DNA of 64,000 nt from Pseudoruegeria aquimaris (GTDB lineage: Bacteria > Pseudomonadota > Alphaproteobacteria > Rhodobacterales > Rhodobacteraceae): the NCBI RefSeq assembly GCF_900172235.1, contig NZ_FWFQ01000008.1, positions 83,367 through 147,366 on the forward strand, read 5' to 3'. Made by a program: the position numbers and the translations under genes. The notes under the pieces were generated by a model. It did no database searches, had not been told where the DNA came from, and saw only the letters and a program-made list of their open reading frames with translations. Shown piece by piece: positions 1 through 7,726 of this stretch. Within the stretch, counting starts at the first letter, position 1. Each line of letters begins with the position of its first letter.

Positions 1-35
1 CCGGCACCCGCAAGATCCCGATGGAGCGTGACTGA
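1..35 (+). CDS. 3' end of upstream gene, probably ribBA/ribB (partial)
   Basis: Only the last ten codons and the TGA at 33-35 are inside the window; they read GTRKIPMERD. The stop shares its A with the ATG of ribH (TGATG), so the two genes are translationally coupled. In Rhodobacteraceae the gene directly before ribH is normally the 3,4-dihydroxy-2-butanone 4-phosphate synthase/GTP cyclohydrolase II gene. The assignment rests on that gene order and not on the ten residues. Confidence 0.5.
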   Translation, partial: GTRKIPMERD

Positions 36-583
36 TGGCCGGAATTTCCCACTACGTGCTCGCCCGCCCGAGCTTCGACAAGCCGGTGAAACTGCTGATC
101 GTGGTGTCGCCCTACTACAAGGAGATCGCCGATGATCTCGTGGCCGGCGCAACGGCCGAGATCGAGGCCGCCGGCGGCAACTGGGAGCTCGTCGAAGTGC
201 CCGGCGCGCTGGAGATCCCCACCGCCATCGGCATCGCCGACCGGCAGGCCAACTTCGACGGCTACGTGGCGCTGGGCTGCGTGATCCGCGGCGAAACCAC
301 CCATTACGAGACGGTCTGCAACGACTCCTCCCGCGCGATCCAGCTGCTCGGCCTGCAGGGCCTCTGCATCGGCAACGGCATCCTGACGGTGGAGAACGAG
401 GCCCAGGCCATCGTGCGGGCCGCCCCCGATCAGCAGAACAAGGGCGGCGGCGCGGCGGCTGCGGCCTTGCATTTGATCGCGCTTTCGCGCAAATGGGGCG
501 CCCAGACCAAAGGCATCGGATTCCGCCCGCAGGGCGAAGAGATCCGCATCGCCGAGAAAAGCAGCGGATCCACGACAGCATGA
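35..583 (+). CDS. ribH: 6,7-dimethyl-8-ribityllumazine synthase (RibH)
   Basis: This cytosolic enzyme condenses 5-amino-6-ribitylamino-uracil with 3,4-dihydroxy-2-butanone 4-phosphate to lumazine, the penultimate step of riboflavin synthesis. The 182-residue protein carries the family signatures VPGALEIP (about 55-62), GCVIRGETTHYE (81-92, where His90 is the expected catalytic histidine), NGILTVE (114-120) and NKGGGAA (135-141). Length is slightly above the usual 150-170 because of a charged C-terminal tail. The ATG overlaps the stop of the preceding gene, and the TGA overlaps the nusB ATG (ATGA at 580-583), so ribH sits in a coupled riboflavin-nusB operon, the standard alphaproteobacterial arrangement. 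Confidence 0.96.
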   Translation: MAGISHYVLARPSFDKPVKLLIVVSPYYKEIADDLVAGATAEIEAAGGNWELVEVPGALEIPTAIGIADRQANFDGYVALGCVIRGETTHYETVCNDSSRAIQLLGLQGLCIGNGILTVENEAQAIVRAAPDQQNKGGGAAAAALHLIALSRKWGAQTKGIGFRPQGEEIRIAEKSSGSTTA

Positions 584-1047
584 GCGCCAAAGCCGATCAG
601 AAACGCCAGATGAAATCCGCCGCGCGGCTCTATGCCGTGCAGGCGCTGTTCCAGATGGAAAGCTCGGGTCAGACCGCCGAGAAGGTGATGCGCGAGTTCG
701 AGGATCACCGCTTCGGCGCGCAATACGAAGAAGGCGAGATGATCGAGGGCGATGTCTCCCACTTCCGCTTCCTGACGGACACCGCCGTCAACTACCAGGC
801 CCGCATCGACCAGATGACGGACCGCGCCCTCGTCGCGAAATGGCCGATCGACCGGATCGATCCCACCCTGCGCGCCCTGTTCCGCGCCGCCGGCGCCGAA
901 CTGATCCAGGGCGACACCCCCCCGCGCGTGACGATCACCGAGTTCGTGGACGTGGCCAAGGCCTTCTACCCGGAAGGCCGCGAGCCGAAGTTCGTCAACG
1001 CCGTGCTCGATCACATGGCCCGCGAAGCCAGGCCCGAAGCCTTCTGA
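580..1047 (+). CDS. nusB: Transcription antitermination factor NusB
   Basis: NusB binds boxA RNA together with NusE (ribosomal protein S10) and supports rRNA antitermination. The 155-residue protein starts MSAKADQKRQ; the ATG at 580 overlaps the ribH stop by four bases, which fixes this start over a longer upstream in-frame option. Family features are the basic helical N-terminus with ARLYAVQALFQME (about 15-27) and the C-terminal segment with VTITEFVDVAKAFYP followed by KFVNAVLD, which matches the conserved NusB ending. Coupling of ribH and nusB is very common in bacteria. It is the last gene of its operon; a GC-rich dispersed repeat follows immediately. Confidence 0.95.
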   Translation: MSAKADQKRQMKSAARLYAVQALFQMESSGQTAEKVMREFEDHRFGAQYEEGEMIEGDVSHFRFLTDTAVNYQARIDQMTDRALVAKWPIDRIDPTLRALFRAAGAELIQGDTPPRVTITEFVDVAKAFYPEGREPKFVNAVLDHMAREARPEAF

Positions 1048-1057
1048 AAGGTGCCCC

Positions 1058-1131
1058 GCGCGGGGCCCAACTTTGTTCCTGAAAATATCCCCGCCGGAGG
1101 CAGGAAACCGGCGCCGCCTGCGGCGCCGTGC
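1058..1131. repeat. Dispersed intergenic repeat, copy 1 (TTTGTTCC..ATATCCCC type)
   Basis: The stretch after nusB has a GC hairpin (CCCCGCGCGGGG), then CAACTTTGTTCCTGAAAA and TATCCCCGCCGG, then a CGGCGCCGCCTGCGGCGCCG palindrome. A similar block (ACTTTGTTCCCCAAGTATCC, then a CGCCGC/GCGGCG palindrome) lies at 57981-58057, and a weaker relative at about 7700-7780. From memory, short GC-flanked elements of this kind are frequent in Rhodobacteraceae intergenic DNA. Function is unknown; a role in termination or mRNA 3' stabilisation is possible. Confidence 0.5.
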
Positions 1132-1193
1132 ACCCTTGGCAGACGGGCCCGGCGGCCTATCCTTCTGCGTGTTGATCATTGCCGGAGGGTCCC

Positions 1194-1505
1194 ATGCCTG
1201 CGCTCGTTCGCCTCTATATCACCCACAGCCTGATCGGTTTTGGCATCTCCGCCGTCTTCGTGGCCATCCTTCTATGGTTCAACGTCGCCAACCTCTGGCA
1301 CCTCGTGACCCATTCCAACATCGGCTGGATGGCCGTGGCGCTCTTGGTGCTGTTCAACGGGATCGTCTTTTCCGGCGTCCAGTTCGGGATCGCCATCATG
1401 CGCATGGCCGAGGAGGACGATGACGCGGGCGGCAAGCGCGATGCCGTGCCTCTGCGTGCACCTCTGGCAGTGCCCGTCCCGGTGGAGAGCCACCGGAAGG
1501 GCTGA
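1194..1505 (+). CDS. Small two-helix inner-membrane protein, function unknown
   Basis: A 103-residue protein starting MPALVRLYIT. The ATG at 1194 is preceded by GGAGGG at good spacing and is preferred to an in-frame upstream codon at 1179. It has two clear hydrophobic helices, about residues 10-32 (IGFGISAVFVAILLWFNV) and 46-69 (IGWMAVALLVLFNGIVFSG), separated by a short polar loop, then an acidic patch (EEDDD) and a Pro/Val-rich tail. It resembles small hypothetical membrane proteins seen in Rhodobacteraceae, but I know no assigned function. It stands alone between nusB and a convergent kinase gene. The hydrophobic pattern and RBS make it a real gene. Confidence 0.7.
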   Translation: MPALVRLYITHSLIGFGISAVFVAILLWFNVANLWHLVTHSNIGWMAVALLVLFNGIVFSGVQFGIAIMRMAEEDDDAGGKRDAVPLRAPLAVPVPVESHRKG

Positions 1506-1720
1506 AGTGGCGGGCCCGCAAACGCAGCCGTAGAGGTTGACGAATTCCCGAGGACCTGTGTGAACAGGTGGGCGCCAGGTAACGCGGCCAGGACCGTGAC
1601 AGAGCCAGCTCCCTCGGATTTGCTTAAGGCCACCGGAATTGAACCGTAGTATACGAGAAGGGCAGCACCCGCCGGGGCTCTACATAGGGTGCGCGCGCGG
1701 CTTTGCCAAGCGCCCGCACA
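1506..1720. other. Convergent intergenic region with possible RNA secondary structure
   Basis: No protein gene fits in this 215-base interval between two convergent genes. It contains a hairpin ACCTG-TGTGAA-CAGGT (about 1554-1569) nested inside a longer-range pairing CCGAGG (about 1549) with CCTCGG (about 1613). Because neither flanking gene needs a promoter here, an independent small RNA is conceivable. It does not match tmRNA, SRP RNA, 6S RNA or RNase P as I know them. Confidence 0.2.
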
Positions 1721-2596
1721 TCACGAAAGCGGCGCAACATCCGCGAAAGCGCCGCGCAGGGTCCGGTAGACGTCGAGGTTGAAGCGCACGAGGGTGGTGT
1801 CCTCACCCGCCCAGGCCGAGGACAGCAGGCATTTCACCATCGCCCAGCCCGCGATCCGCCCGCGCTCCAGCCCGGTGGCCTGCGCGAACAGCGCCAGCCG
1901 CCCGGTCTGGCAGGCCGGATCGAGCCGGCCCACGAATCCCTTCGGGTTGCGGAAGGCATTGGCCAGTTCGAAAGCCGGATCGCCCCGGATCCCCTTGGGA
2001 TCGATCGCGACGCACCCCCAACCCGTCCGGATCACGTTGTCGTGGTGGAGATCGCCGTGCAGCAGGCAGGGGGTGGGGGCCGTGTCCAGCAGGCGACGCG
2101 CGATCTTCCGTGCCGCATGCAGGGCGGCCACATCCTCCGGCTGCCACCAGTCCGCCGGCTTGAACGCCCACAGGCCTTCCGTCCAGGCGGCGAGATCCGG
2201 GAAATCGGTCTGGGCCGTCGTCTTGCGGGAGAGCAGGCGGCCGGCCAGGTCGGCCAGTTCCATATCCGCCAGCCGGTCCGCCCCCTGCCGGGTGATGTCG
2301 CCGAGCGCGGGGCCGTCCAGCCATTGCAGCAACACCCGCCCCGGTTCATGCGCGAAGCACCGCACCACGCCGGGGCCCGCCATCTCCGCCAGCCACGCCG
2401 GCGCGCGGGCCTCGTTTCTCGCGTTGCCCTCCCGGAACAGCTTCAGCGCGGCCGGCCCCCAGCGGCTGGTCACGCGGTAGACATCGGCGATGTCGGTCCG
2501 TGCCACATGTCGCGGGTCGCCGATGCGCCACGCGGGCGGCAGATCGCCTGGCAGTTTCGGGGGCGGGGCTGTGAGGGGAAATCCGGGCGGCGACAT
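1721..2596 (-). CDS. Aminoglycoside/hydroxyurea phosphotransferase-like kinase
   Basis: A 291-residue kinase-fold protein resembling the APH(6)/hydroxyurea-kinase family (streptomycin 6-phosphotransferase relatives). Visible motifs are the ATP-site lysine in AALKLF (about residue 52), the catalytic Brenner-type motif HGDLHHDN (180-187) and the metal-binding DPKG segment (199-202) followed by GDPAFELAN. The start is uncertain: ATG at 2596 (MSPPGFP) is used here, and an in-frame GTG at 2641 would add 15 residues. Real drug resistance cannot be inferred, because chromosomal members in alphaproteobacteria are usually of unknown substrate. It is divergent from the SOS-type gene mmcB with a 101-base spacer. 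Confidence 0.8.
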   Translation of the reverse strand: MSPPGFPLTAPPPKLPGDLPPAWRIGDPRHVARTDIADVYRVTSRWGPAALKLFREGNARNEARAPAWLAEMAGPGVVRCFAHEPGRVLLQWLDGPALGDITRQGADRLADMELADLAGRLLSRKTTAQTDFPDLAAWTEGLWAFKPADWWQPEDVAALHAARKIARRLLDTAPTPCLLHGDLHHDNVIRTGWGCVAIDPKGIRGDPAFELANAFRNPKGFVGRLDPACQTGRLALFAQATGLERGRIAGWAMVKCLLSSAWAGEDTTLVRFNLDVYRTLRGAFADVAPLS

Positions 2597-2669
2597 GGCC
2601 GCCTGATCGGACCACGCGGGCAGGGCCCTGTCAATTCGCACCCGCTTTCGCGCGAATCTCTTGCGTTTT

Positions 2670-2684
2670 GTTCACCTAATGTTC
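2670..2684 (+). promoter_or_regulatory. LexA (SOS) box, GTTC-N7-GTTC
   Basis: The sequence GTTCACCTAATGTTC exactly fits the direct-repeat LexA operator GTTC-N7-GTTC known from alphaproteobacteria such as Rhodobacter sphaeroides and Caulobacter. It lies 13 bases before the mmcB start, where repressor binding would block transcription or early elongation. mmcB is an SOS gene in Caulobacter, so site and gene agree. The divergent kinase gene could share the region. Confidence 0.75.
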
Positions 2685-2697
2685 ATGCTCATGCCCC

Positions 2698-3153
2698 ATG
2701 ATGGACATGCCCGAGCTACAGCCCGGCCAATTGCTGGCCCGCGGTGTCTGCCGCCACCTGCGCCACCATGATTTCGTGGCGGTGGAGGAGTTCGTGCCCG
2801 ATCGGGGCCTGCGGGTGGACGTGATGGCACTCGGGCCGAAAGGGGAGATCTGGGTGGTGGAGTGCAAATCCAGCCGCGCCGATTTCCAGAGCGATTCCAA
2901 GTGGCAGGGCTACCTGGAGTGGTGCGATCGCTACTTCTGGGCGGTGGATGCCGATTTCCCGACGGAGCTGCTGCCGCAGGAAACCGGCCTGATCATCGCG
3001 GATGCCTATGATGCGGAAATCCTCCGCCTCGGCCCGGAGAGCAAGCTGGCGGCGGCCCGGCGCAAGCTGCTGACGCAGAAGTTCGCCCGCCACGCCGCCC
3101 GCCGGCTGCAAGCCTACAGGGATCCGGGCGTCAGCGCCCTTTTCGGGCCTTGA
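2698..3153 (+). CDS. mmcB: MmcB-family DNA repair protein
   Basis: The 151-residue protein belongs to the MmcB family, named for the mitomycin-C-sensitivity phenotype in Caulobacter. It appears to have a restriction-endonuclease-like core: GLRVDVMALGPKGEIWVVECKSS (about 37-59) gives the D...E-x-K pattern (Asp41, Glu56, Lys58) of the PD-(D/E)XK nuclease fold, followed by a conserved YLEWCDRYFWAV segment (about 71-82). Several ATG codons are available at 2698, 2701 and 2707, and no strong RBS separates them. A LexA box lies just upstream, so damage-inducible expression is likely. The 3' end overlaps the convergent gene at 3131 by 23 bases. Confidence 0.85.
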   Translation: MMDMPELQPGQLLARGVCRHLRHHDFVAVEEFVPDRGLRVDVMALGPKGEIWVVECKSSRADFQSDSKWQGYLEWCDRYFWAVDADFPTELLPQETGLIIADAYDAEILRLGPESKLAAARRKLLTQKFARHAARRLQAYRDPGVSALFGP

Positions 3154-3322
3154 CGGCCTCGGCTGCGGCGCGGATCTCCTCGGCAATCTCGATGGCCTCC
3201 TCCGGTTCGAAATCCATCGGGATCTCGATGCCGTCCGCCTCGATGTAGATCCGGACCATGCCCAGCGAGGTGGGGCCGATCTGGAGGTTCGCAGAGATGT
3301 CGCTTTCCGTGTTGATGCCCAT
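3131..3322 (-). CDS. Small acidic conserved protein (DUF6324-like)
   Basis: A 63-residue protein, MGINTESDIS at the N-terminus, preceded by AAGGAG at good spacing; this start is preferred to an upstream in-frame codon at 3382. It is acidic in the middle (MDFEPEEAIEIAEEIRAAAE) and ends basic (VKARKGR). It reminds me of the small Rhodobacteraceae family catalogued as DUF6324; the function is unknown and the family name is from memory. Its 3' end overlaps mmcB tail to tail. Confidence 0.65.
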   Translation of the reverse strand: MGINTESDISANLQIGPTSLGMVRIYIEADGIEIPMDFEPEEAIEIAEEIRAAAEAVKARKGR

Positions 3323-3476
3323 CGGGCAGGCTCCTTGGTTGTGGCGTGCGTTCGAGGTAATGGTTTCAGGGCGTTGGCGCAAGTGGCCGGCGGGCGGCGC
3401 CCCCGTGCTTGGGCCGCGGCAGAGCCGCCCTGCGCCCTTTTCTTGAACCGGCCTTCAAAAACCCGTAGACTCGCCC

Positions 3477-3504
3477 TTGCATTCGCCGAACCACGGCGAT
3501 AAAT
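3477..3504 (+). promoter_or_regulatory. Probable sigma-70 promoter of tRNA-His
   Basis: TTGCAT (3477-3482) and ATAAAT (3499-3504) are separated by 16 bases and would start transcription about five bases before the tRNA-His gene at 3515. Both hexamers are near consensus. Assigned by inspection only. Confidence 0.45.
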
Positions 3505-3514
3505 GAGCCCCCGT

Positions 3515-3591
3515 GCCGCCTTAGCTCAGTTGGTTAGAGCGCCTGATTGTGGATCAGGAGGTCCCCCGTTCGAGCCGGGGAGGTGGTACCA
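3515..3591 (+). tRNA. tRNA-His (GTG anticodon)
   Basis: A complete 77-base cloverleaf: acceptor GCCGCCT with AGGTGGT, D arm GCTCAGTTGGTTAGAGC, anticodon stem CCTGA/TCAGG with loop TTGTGGA (anticodon GTG), T arm CCCCG-TTCGAGC-CGGGG, discriminator A at 3588, and an encoded CCA at 3589-3591. The base before G1 is T, so the gene does not encode G-1, and position 73 is A rather than the usual C. That combination is known for a clade of alphaproteobacteria that recognises tRNA-His without G-1. Confidence 0.97.
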
Positions 3592-4070
3592 CCCCCCCCA
3601 TCTGATGATTGTAATCGCAAGTGCAGGCGCCTTCTGGTTCCTATGCGCATCGGCTGATGGGCGCGGTCTTGCGGATCGGCGTCCCTCGGTGCCGTAAGCT
3701 CCGCAATCGCACTTCGCCTTTGGATTGATCTCCGCCCCTGAGTCTCTCGCTTTTTTGGAAAGGCGACTCGGGGTTCCGCAGGGCCGCGGCAGAGCTGCGC
3801 CTGCCCAAGGGGCAACCGCCGTGCGCAAGGTGTGAACCGCCAATCGGCGGCGGCGTGCGGCGCCCGGGGATGGTGAAACCTGCCAGAACTCGGCAAATTC
3901 CTGTGATTTTCGCGAATTTCACGGCTTCGGCGGCCCGGCCAGATCCGGTGCCGGCCCTGCCGCTTCTTCCGCCGGGGCGCAGAGATTTTGACGCGCGTCA
4001 TCGAATGAGTTGCAAAGTCTTTGGGCAGTTGTTTTAGTCAGGGCTGAAAAGAGAGCGCCGCCCAAGCGCC
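3592..4070. other. Intergenic region without a recognisable gene
   Basis: About 480 bases between tRNA-His and the transporter operon. I see no ORF with a plausible RBS and family match. It holds an imperfect inverted repeat (CCCCTGAGTC at 3735-3744 against GACTCGGGG at 3775-3783, with a T-run in the loop) and, near the end, a likely promoter for the transporter genes. Confidence 0.5.
4010..4038 (+). promoter_or_regulatory. Candidate sigma-70 promoter of the polyamine transporter operon
   Basis: TTGCAA (4010-4015), a 17-base spacer and TTTAGT (4033-4038) lie 32 bases before the ATP-binding subunit gene. This is the best-scoring pair by eye in an otherwise GC-rich interval. Confidence 0.4.
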
Positions 4071-5186
4071 ATGCAAGACAGGGAGCCCAACGTGGCAACA
4101 TCCGATACGGATAGCGCGTTCGTCGTCTTCGACCGCGTTCAGAAAAGTTATGACGGGGAGACCCTCGTCGTCAAAGATCTCAATCTCTCCATCGGCAAGG
4201 GCGAATTCCTGACGATGCTCGGCCCCTCCGGCTCCGGCAAGACGACCTGCCTGATGATGCTGGCCGGCTTCGAAACCGCGACCCACGGCGAGATTCTTCT
4301 CGACGGCCGCCCGATCAACAACATCCCCCCGCACAAGCGCGGCATCGGCATGGTGTTCCAGAACTATGCCCTGTTCCCGCACATGACGGTGAACGAGAAT
4401 CTCGCCTTCCCGCTGGAAGTGCGCGGCATGGGCAAGGACGAACGCGAGGCCAAGGTCAAGCGGGCGCTGGAGATGGTCCAGATGGGCGAATTCGGCAATC
4501 GCCGCCCGGCGCAGCTTTCCGGTGGCCAGCAGCAGCGGATCGCTCTGGCGCGCGCGCTGGTCTTCGATCCCGCGCTGGTGCTGATGGACGAACCCCTCGG
4601 CGCGCTCGACAAGCAGCTGCGCGAGCACATGCAGTACGAGATCAAGCACCTGCACGAAAACCTCGGGATCACCGTCGTCTACGTGACGCACGATCAATCC
4701 GAGGCGCTCACCATGTCGGACCGCGTGGCGGTGTTCGACGACGGCATCATCCAGCAGCTCGCCCCGCCGGCCGAGCTCTACGAGCAGCCGCAGAACAGCT
4801 TCGTGGCGCAGTTCATCGGCGAGAACAACAAGCTCTCCGGCAAAGTGATCGCGCTCGACGGCGATATCGCCACCGTCCAGCTCGACGATGGCGAGACCTG
4901 CACCGCGCTGGCGGTGAACTGCGGCGGCGTCGGCAGCGACACGCTGATCTCCGTGCGCCCCGAGCGGGTGAGCGTGGCGGCGCAGGGCGGGCCCAACAGC
5001 ACCAGCGCCACGGTGCAGGAGCTGATCTACCTGGGCGATCACATCCGCTGCCGCCTTACCGTTCACGGCAACGACGAATTCGTGGTCAAGGTGCCCAACT
5101 CCGCCGGGCACAGCCACCTGAGCGTTGGCGAAACCACGCAGGTCAGCTGGCTTGCGCAGGACGCCCGCGCGCTCGACGCAGGCTGA
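4071..5186 (+). CDS. PotA-like polyamine ABC transporter ATP-binding protein
   Basis: A 371-residue cytoplasmic ATPase that would energise uptake of putrescine, spermidine or a similar compound. The ABC domain shows Walker A GPSGSGKT (51-58), Q-loop Gln97, signature LSGGQQQR (149-156), Walker B LVLMDE (169-174) and the switch His207 (THDQSEALTMSDR). A TOBE-type C-terminal domain follows (about 240-371), with ISVRPERV, as in PotA/FbpC/MalK relatives. It heads a four-gene set with binding protein and two permeases in the PotABCD pattern but with the ATPase first. The substrate is inferred from subunit similarity; other cationic amines are possible. Confidence 0.88.
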   Translation: MQDREPNVATSDTDSAFVVFDRVQKSYDGETLVVKDLNLSIGKGEFLTMLGPSGSGKTTCLMMLAGFETATHGEILLDGRPINNIPPHKRGIGMVFQNYALFPHMTVNENLAFPLEVRGMGKDEREAKVKRALEMVQMGEFGNRRPAQLSGGQQQRIALARALVFDPALVLMDEPLGALDKQLREHMQYEIKHLHENLGITVVYVTHDQSEALTMSDRVAVFDDGIIQQLAPPAELYEQPQNSFVAQFIGENNKLSGKVIALDGDIATVQLDDGETCTALAVNCGGVGSDTLISVRPERVSVAAQGGPNSTSATVQELIYLGDHIRCRLTVHGNDEFVVKVPNSAGHSHLSVGETTQVSWLAQDARALDAG

Positions 5187-5277
5187 CGCATTGCAGCCTT
5201 TGGCCGGCGGCCGCTCAGCGCAAGCGGTGGCCGCGGGCAAAACCAACAAGACCAAACAGCAACATGGGAGAAACGAC

Positions 5278-6348
5278 ATGAAGAAAACACTGGTTCTGAC
5301 CACGGCCCTGACCGGCCTCGCCTTCGCCGCGAGCGCGCAGGAAGTGACCGTGATGTCCTGGGGGGGCGCCTACACGAAGTCCCAGGTCGAAGCCTACCAC
5401 AAGCCCTTCACCGCCGAATTCGGCATCAGCGTGAACTCGGTTGACGCCGACAACCCCGCCACGCCGATCAAGGCGCAGGTGGAAGCCGGCAACGTCACCG
5501 TCGACGTGGCCGACGTGGAATTCTCCGATGCCGTGCGTCTCTGTGACGAGGGCCTGCTGGAAGAGATCGACCACTCCATCCTGCCGCCGGCGCCCGATGG
5601 CACCCCGGCCACCGAGGATTTCATCGAGGGCGCGCTGCAGGATTGCGCCGTGGCCAACATCGTCTGGTCCACCGTCTACGCCTACAACACCAACAGTGTC
5701 GAAGGCACCCCGATGACGATGGCGGATTTCTTCGACACCGAGAAGTTCCCGGGCAAGCGCGGCCTGCGCAAATCCGCGAAGGCGACGCTCGAAATGGCCC
5801 TGATGGGCGACGGCGTGCCCGCCAGCGAAGTCTATGACCTGCTGGAAACCGACGAGGGCGTGGACCGTGCCTTCGCCAAGCTCGACACCATCAAGGACGA
5901 TATCGTCTGGTGGGAAGCCGGCGCCCAGCCGCCGCAGCTTCTGGCGGACGGCGAGGTGGCCATGTCCACCGCCTACAACGGCCGGATCTTCAACGCCGCC
6001 GTGGGCGAGGGCCAGCCCTTCGAGATCGTCTGGGACGGCCAGATCCTCGACTTCGATCTCTTCGTGATCCCCAAAGGGGCGCCGCACAAGGAAGAAGCGC
6101 TGAAGTTCATCGCCTTCGCGACCGATACCCAGCGCCTCGCCGATCAGGCTTCCTGGATCTCCTACGGCCCGGCCCGCAAATCCTCCGGTGCGCTCGTCGG
6201 CCTCTACTCCGACGGCAAGACGGAAATGGCGCCGCACATGCCGACGGCGGCCGAAAACCTCACCAACGCGCTCGTGAACAACTTCGAGTTCTGGGTCGAT
6301 CGTGACGCCGAACTGAACGAGCGTTTCAACGCCTGGCTCGCCAACTGA
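5278..6348 (+). CDS. PotD/PotF-like periplasmic polyamine-binding protein
   Basis: A 356-residue solute-binding protein. The start MKKTLVLTTA at 5278 follows GGGAGA and gives a clean Sec signal peptide with cleavage expected after ASA (residue 20), before QEVTVMSWGG. The mature protein has the type-II binding-protein features of the polyamine family: the N-terminal VMSWGGAY motif, NIVWSTVYAYN in the hinge region, and an EEALKFIAFATDTQRLA segment near the C-terminus. It lies 91 bases after the ATPase and 53 before the first permease; a strong GC hairpin (6357-6380) separates it from the permease gene and may raise the level of its transcript. Confidence 0.87.
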   Translation: MKKTLVLTTALTGLAFAASAQEVTVMSWGGAYTKSQVEAYHKPFTAEFGISVNSVDADNPATPIKAQVEAGNVTVDVADVEFSDAVRLCDEGLLEEIDHSILPPAPDGTPATEDFIEGALQDCAVANIVWSTVYAYNTNSVEGTPMTMADFFDTEKFPGKRGLRKSAKATLEMALMGDGVPASEVYDLLETDEGVDRAFAKLDTIKDDIVWWEAGAQPPQLLADGEVAMSTAYNGRIFNAAVGEGQPFEIVWDGQILDFDLFVIPKGAPHKEEALKFIAFATDTQRLADQASWISYGPARKSSGALVGLYSDGKTEMAPHMPTAAENLTNALVNNFEFWVDRDAELNERFNAWLAN

Positions 6349-6356
6349 TCAAGACA

Positions 6357-6380
6357 GGGCGGCCCCTCGCCGGGCCGCCC
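6357..6380 (+). terminator. Intercistronic hairpin between binding-protein and permease genes
   Basis: GGGCGGCCC (6357-6365) pairs perfectly with GGGCCGCCC (6372-6380) across a six-base loop. No U-tract follows, so it is more likely a 3' stabiliser or attenuating structure than a full terminator. Equivalent hairpins follow pstS, malE and tctC in this window. Confidence 0.5.
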
Positions 6381-6401
6381 ACCGCCACGGGAAGACAGGT
6401 C

Positions 6402-7685
6402 ATGGCCGATATCTCCGCCCCCCTCACCACGGCTGACGGCAAACCGTTGAAAGCCGCGCTCGCCTCGGCGCAGGCCCGCGCCCGCCGCCGCGCGTTTTTC
6501 CTCGTTCTGCCACTTCTGGCATTCGTCCTGCTGACCTTCGTGGCCCCGATCGCGCAGATGCTGCACCGGTCGGTCCACAACCCCGGGTTCACCACCCACA
6601 CCGACATCGGATCGGGAGAAAAGACGCCGATCATGGTCAACCTGCGCGCCTGGTTCAAGGAGAACCCGCCGGGCACCGAACCCGACGAGGCCGCCTACGA
6701 GGCGCTGGTGAAGGATCTCGTCGTGCTGCGCGAGCTTAAGGCGCCGGGGTCGGTGGGCACACGGATCAACTACGAACGCGCCGGCTCGCGTTCCATGTTC
6801 ACCAAGGCCGCGCGCCGCGCCGAGAAGCTGGAACCGCCCTACAAGGAGGCGATGCTCGACCTCGACGAGGACTGGGCCGATCCCGAGCTCTGGCAGGTGA
6901 TGCGCGGCGCCTCTTCCGCCTACACCTTCAACTTCTACCTCGCCGCGCTCGATCTGGCACGCGACGCCGACGGCAGCATCGTCTCGGTGGACGAGAACCG
7001 GCAGGTCTACGTGAAGCTCTTCACGCGCACGCTGCTGCTGTCGCTGCTGATCACCTTCCTCTGCTTCCTGCTGGCCTATCCGATCGCCCATCTTCTGGCG
7101 ACGCTGCCGCTGCGCCATTCCAACCTGCTGATGATCTTCGTGCTGCTGCCCTTCTGGACATCCCTCCTGGTGCGCACCACGAGCTGGATCGTGCTTCTGC
7201 AAAGCCAGGGCGTGGTCAACGATACGCTCGTGGCCACCGGCATCCTCGACGACGACAGCCGCATCCAGATGATCTACAACCAGACGGGCACGATCATCGC
7301 CATGACGCATATCTTGCTGCCCTTCATGGTGCTGCCGCTCTACTCGGTGATGCGGCCGATCAACCCCTCCTACGTGCGCGCCGCGCGCAGCCTCGGCGCC
7401 ACCAGCTGGACGGCCTTCCGCCGGATCTACTTCCCGCAAACGGTGCCCGGCATCGGCGCCGGCGCGCTGCTCGTCTTCATCCTCGCGGTCGGCTACTACA
7501 TCACCCCAGCCCTCGTCGGCGGCGCCAACGGGCAGCTGATCTCCAACCTGATCGCCTTCCACATGACAAAATCGCTCAACTGGTCGCTCGCCGCGGCGCT
7601 GGCGGCGATCCTTCTGGGCGGCATCCTGGTGCTCTACTGGCTCTATGACCGGCTCGTGGGCATCGACAACCTGAAGCTCGGGTAA
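6402..7685 (+). CDS. PotB-like ABC transporter permease
   Basis: A 427-residue inner-membrane permease. TM1 is at about 31-52, followed by an unusually long periplasmic stretch (about 55-205) before the core permease helices, then the EAA-type cytoplasmic loop (YVRAARSLGATSWTAFRRIYFPQTVPG, about 324-350) that docks on the ATPase. Ordinary PotB proteins are about 280-300 residues, so the extra 130 or so residues are a periplasmic insertion between TM1 and TM2, as seen in several alphaproteobacterial relatives. ATG at 6402 is the only reasonable start. Partner permease is the next gene. Confidence 0.87.
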   Translation: MADISAPLTTADGKPLKAALASAQARARRRAFFLVLPLLAFVLLTFVAPIAQMLHRSVHNPGFTTHTDIGSGEKTPIMVNLRAWFKENPPGTEPDEAAYEALVKDLVVLRELKAPGSVGTRINYERAGSRSMFTKAARRAEKLEPPYKEAMLDLDEDWADPELWQVMRGASSAYTFNFYLAALDLARDADGSIVSVDENRQVYVKLFTRTLLLSLLITFLCFLLAYPIAHLLATLPLRHSNLLMIFVLLPFWTSLLVRTTSWIVLLQSQGVVNDTLVATGILDDDSRIQMIYNQTGTIIAMTHILLPFMVLPLYSVMRPINPSYVRAARSLGATSWTAFRRIYFPQTVPGIGAGALLVFILAVGYYITPALVGGANGQLISNLIAFHMTKSLNWSLAAALAAILLGGILVLYWLYDRLVGIDNLKLG

Positions 7686-7726
7686 GGCGGATGACGATGC
7701 ATCTTCCTCTCGCCGGAAATACCTCG

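Noticed and set aside
1506..1720. RNase P or tmRNA gene
   Set aside because: A GGCGCC.GGTAACGC string resembles part of bacterial RNase P RNA, but the interval is far too short and the universal core segments and a tmRNA tag frame are missing.
1721..2596. Antibiotic resistance gene
   Set aside because: Only family-level similarity to aminoglycoside/hydroxyurea kinases; no mobile context and no evidence of drug specificity.
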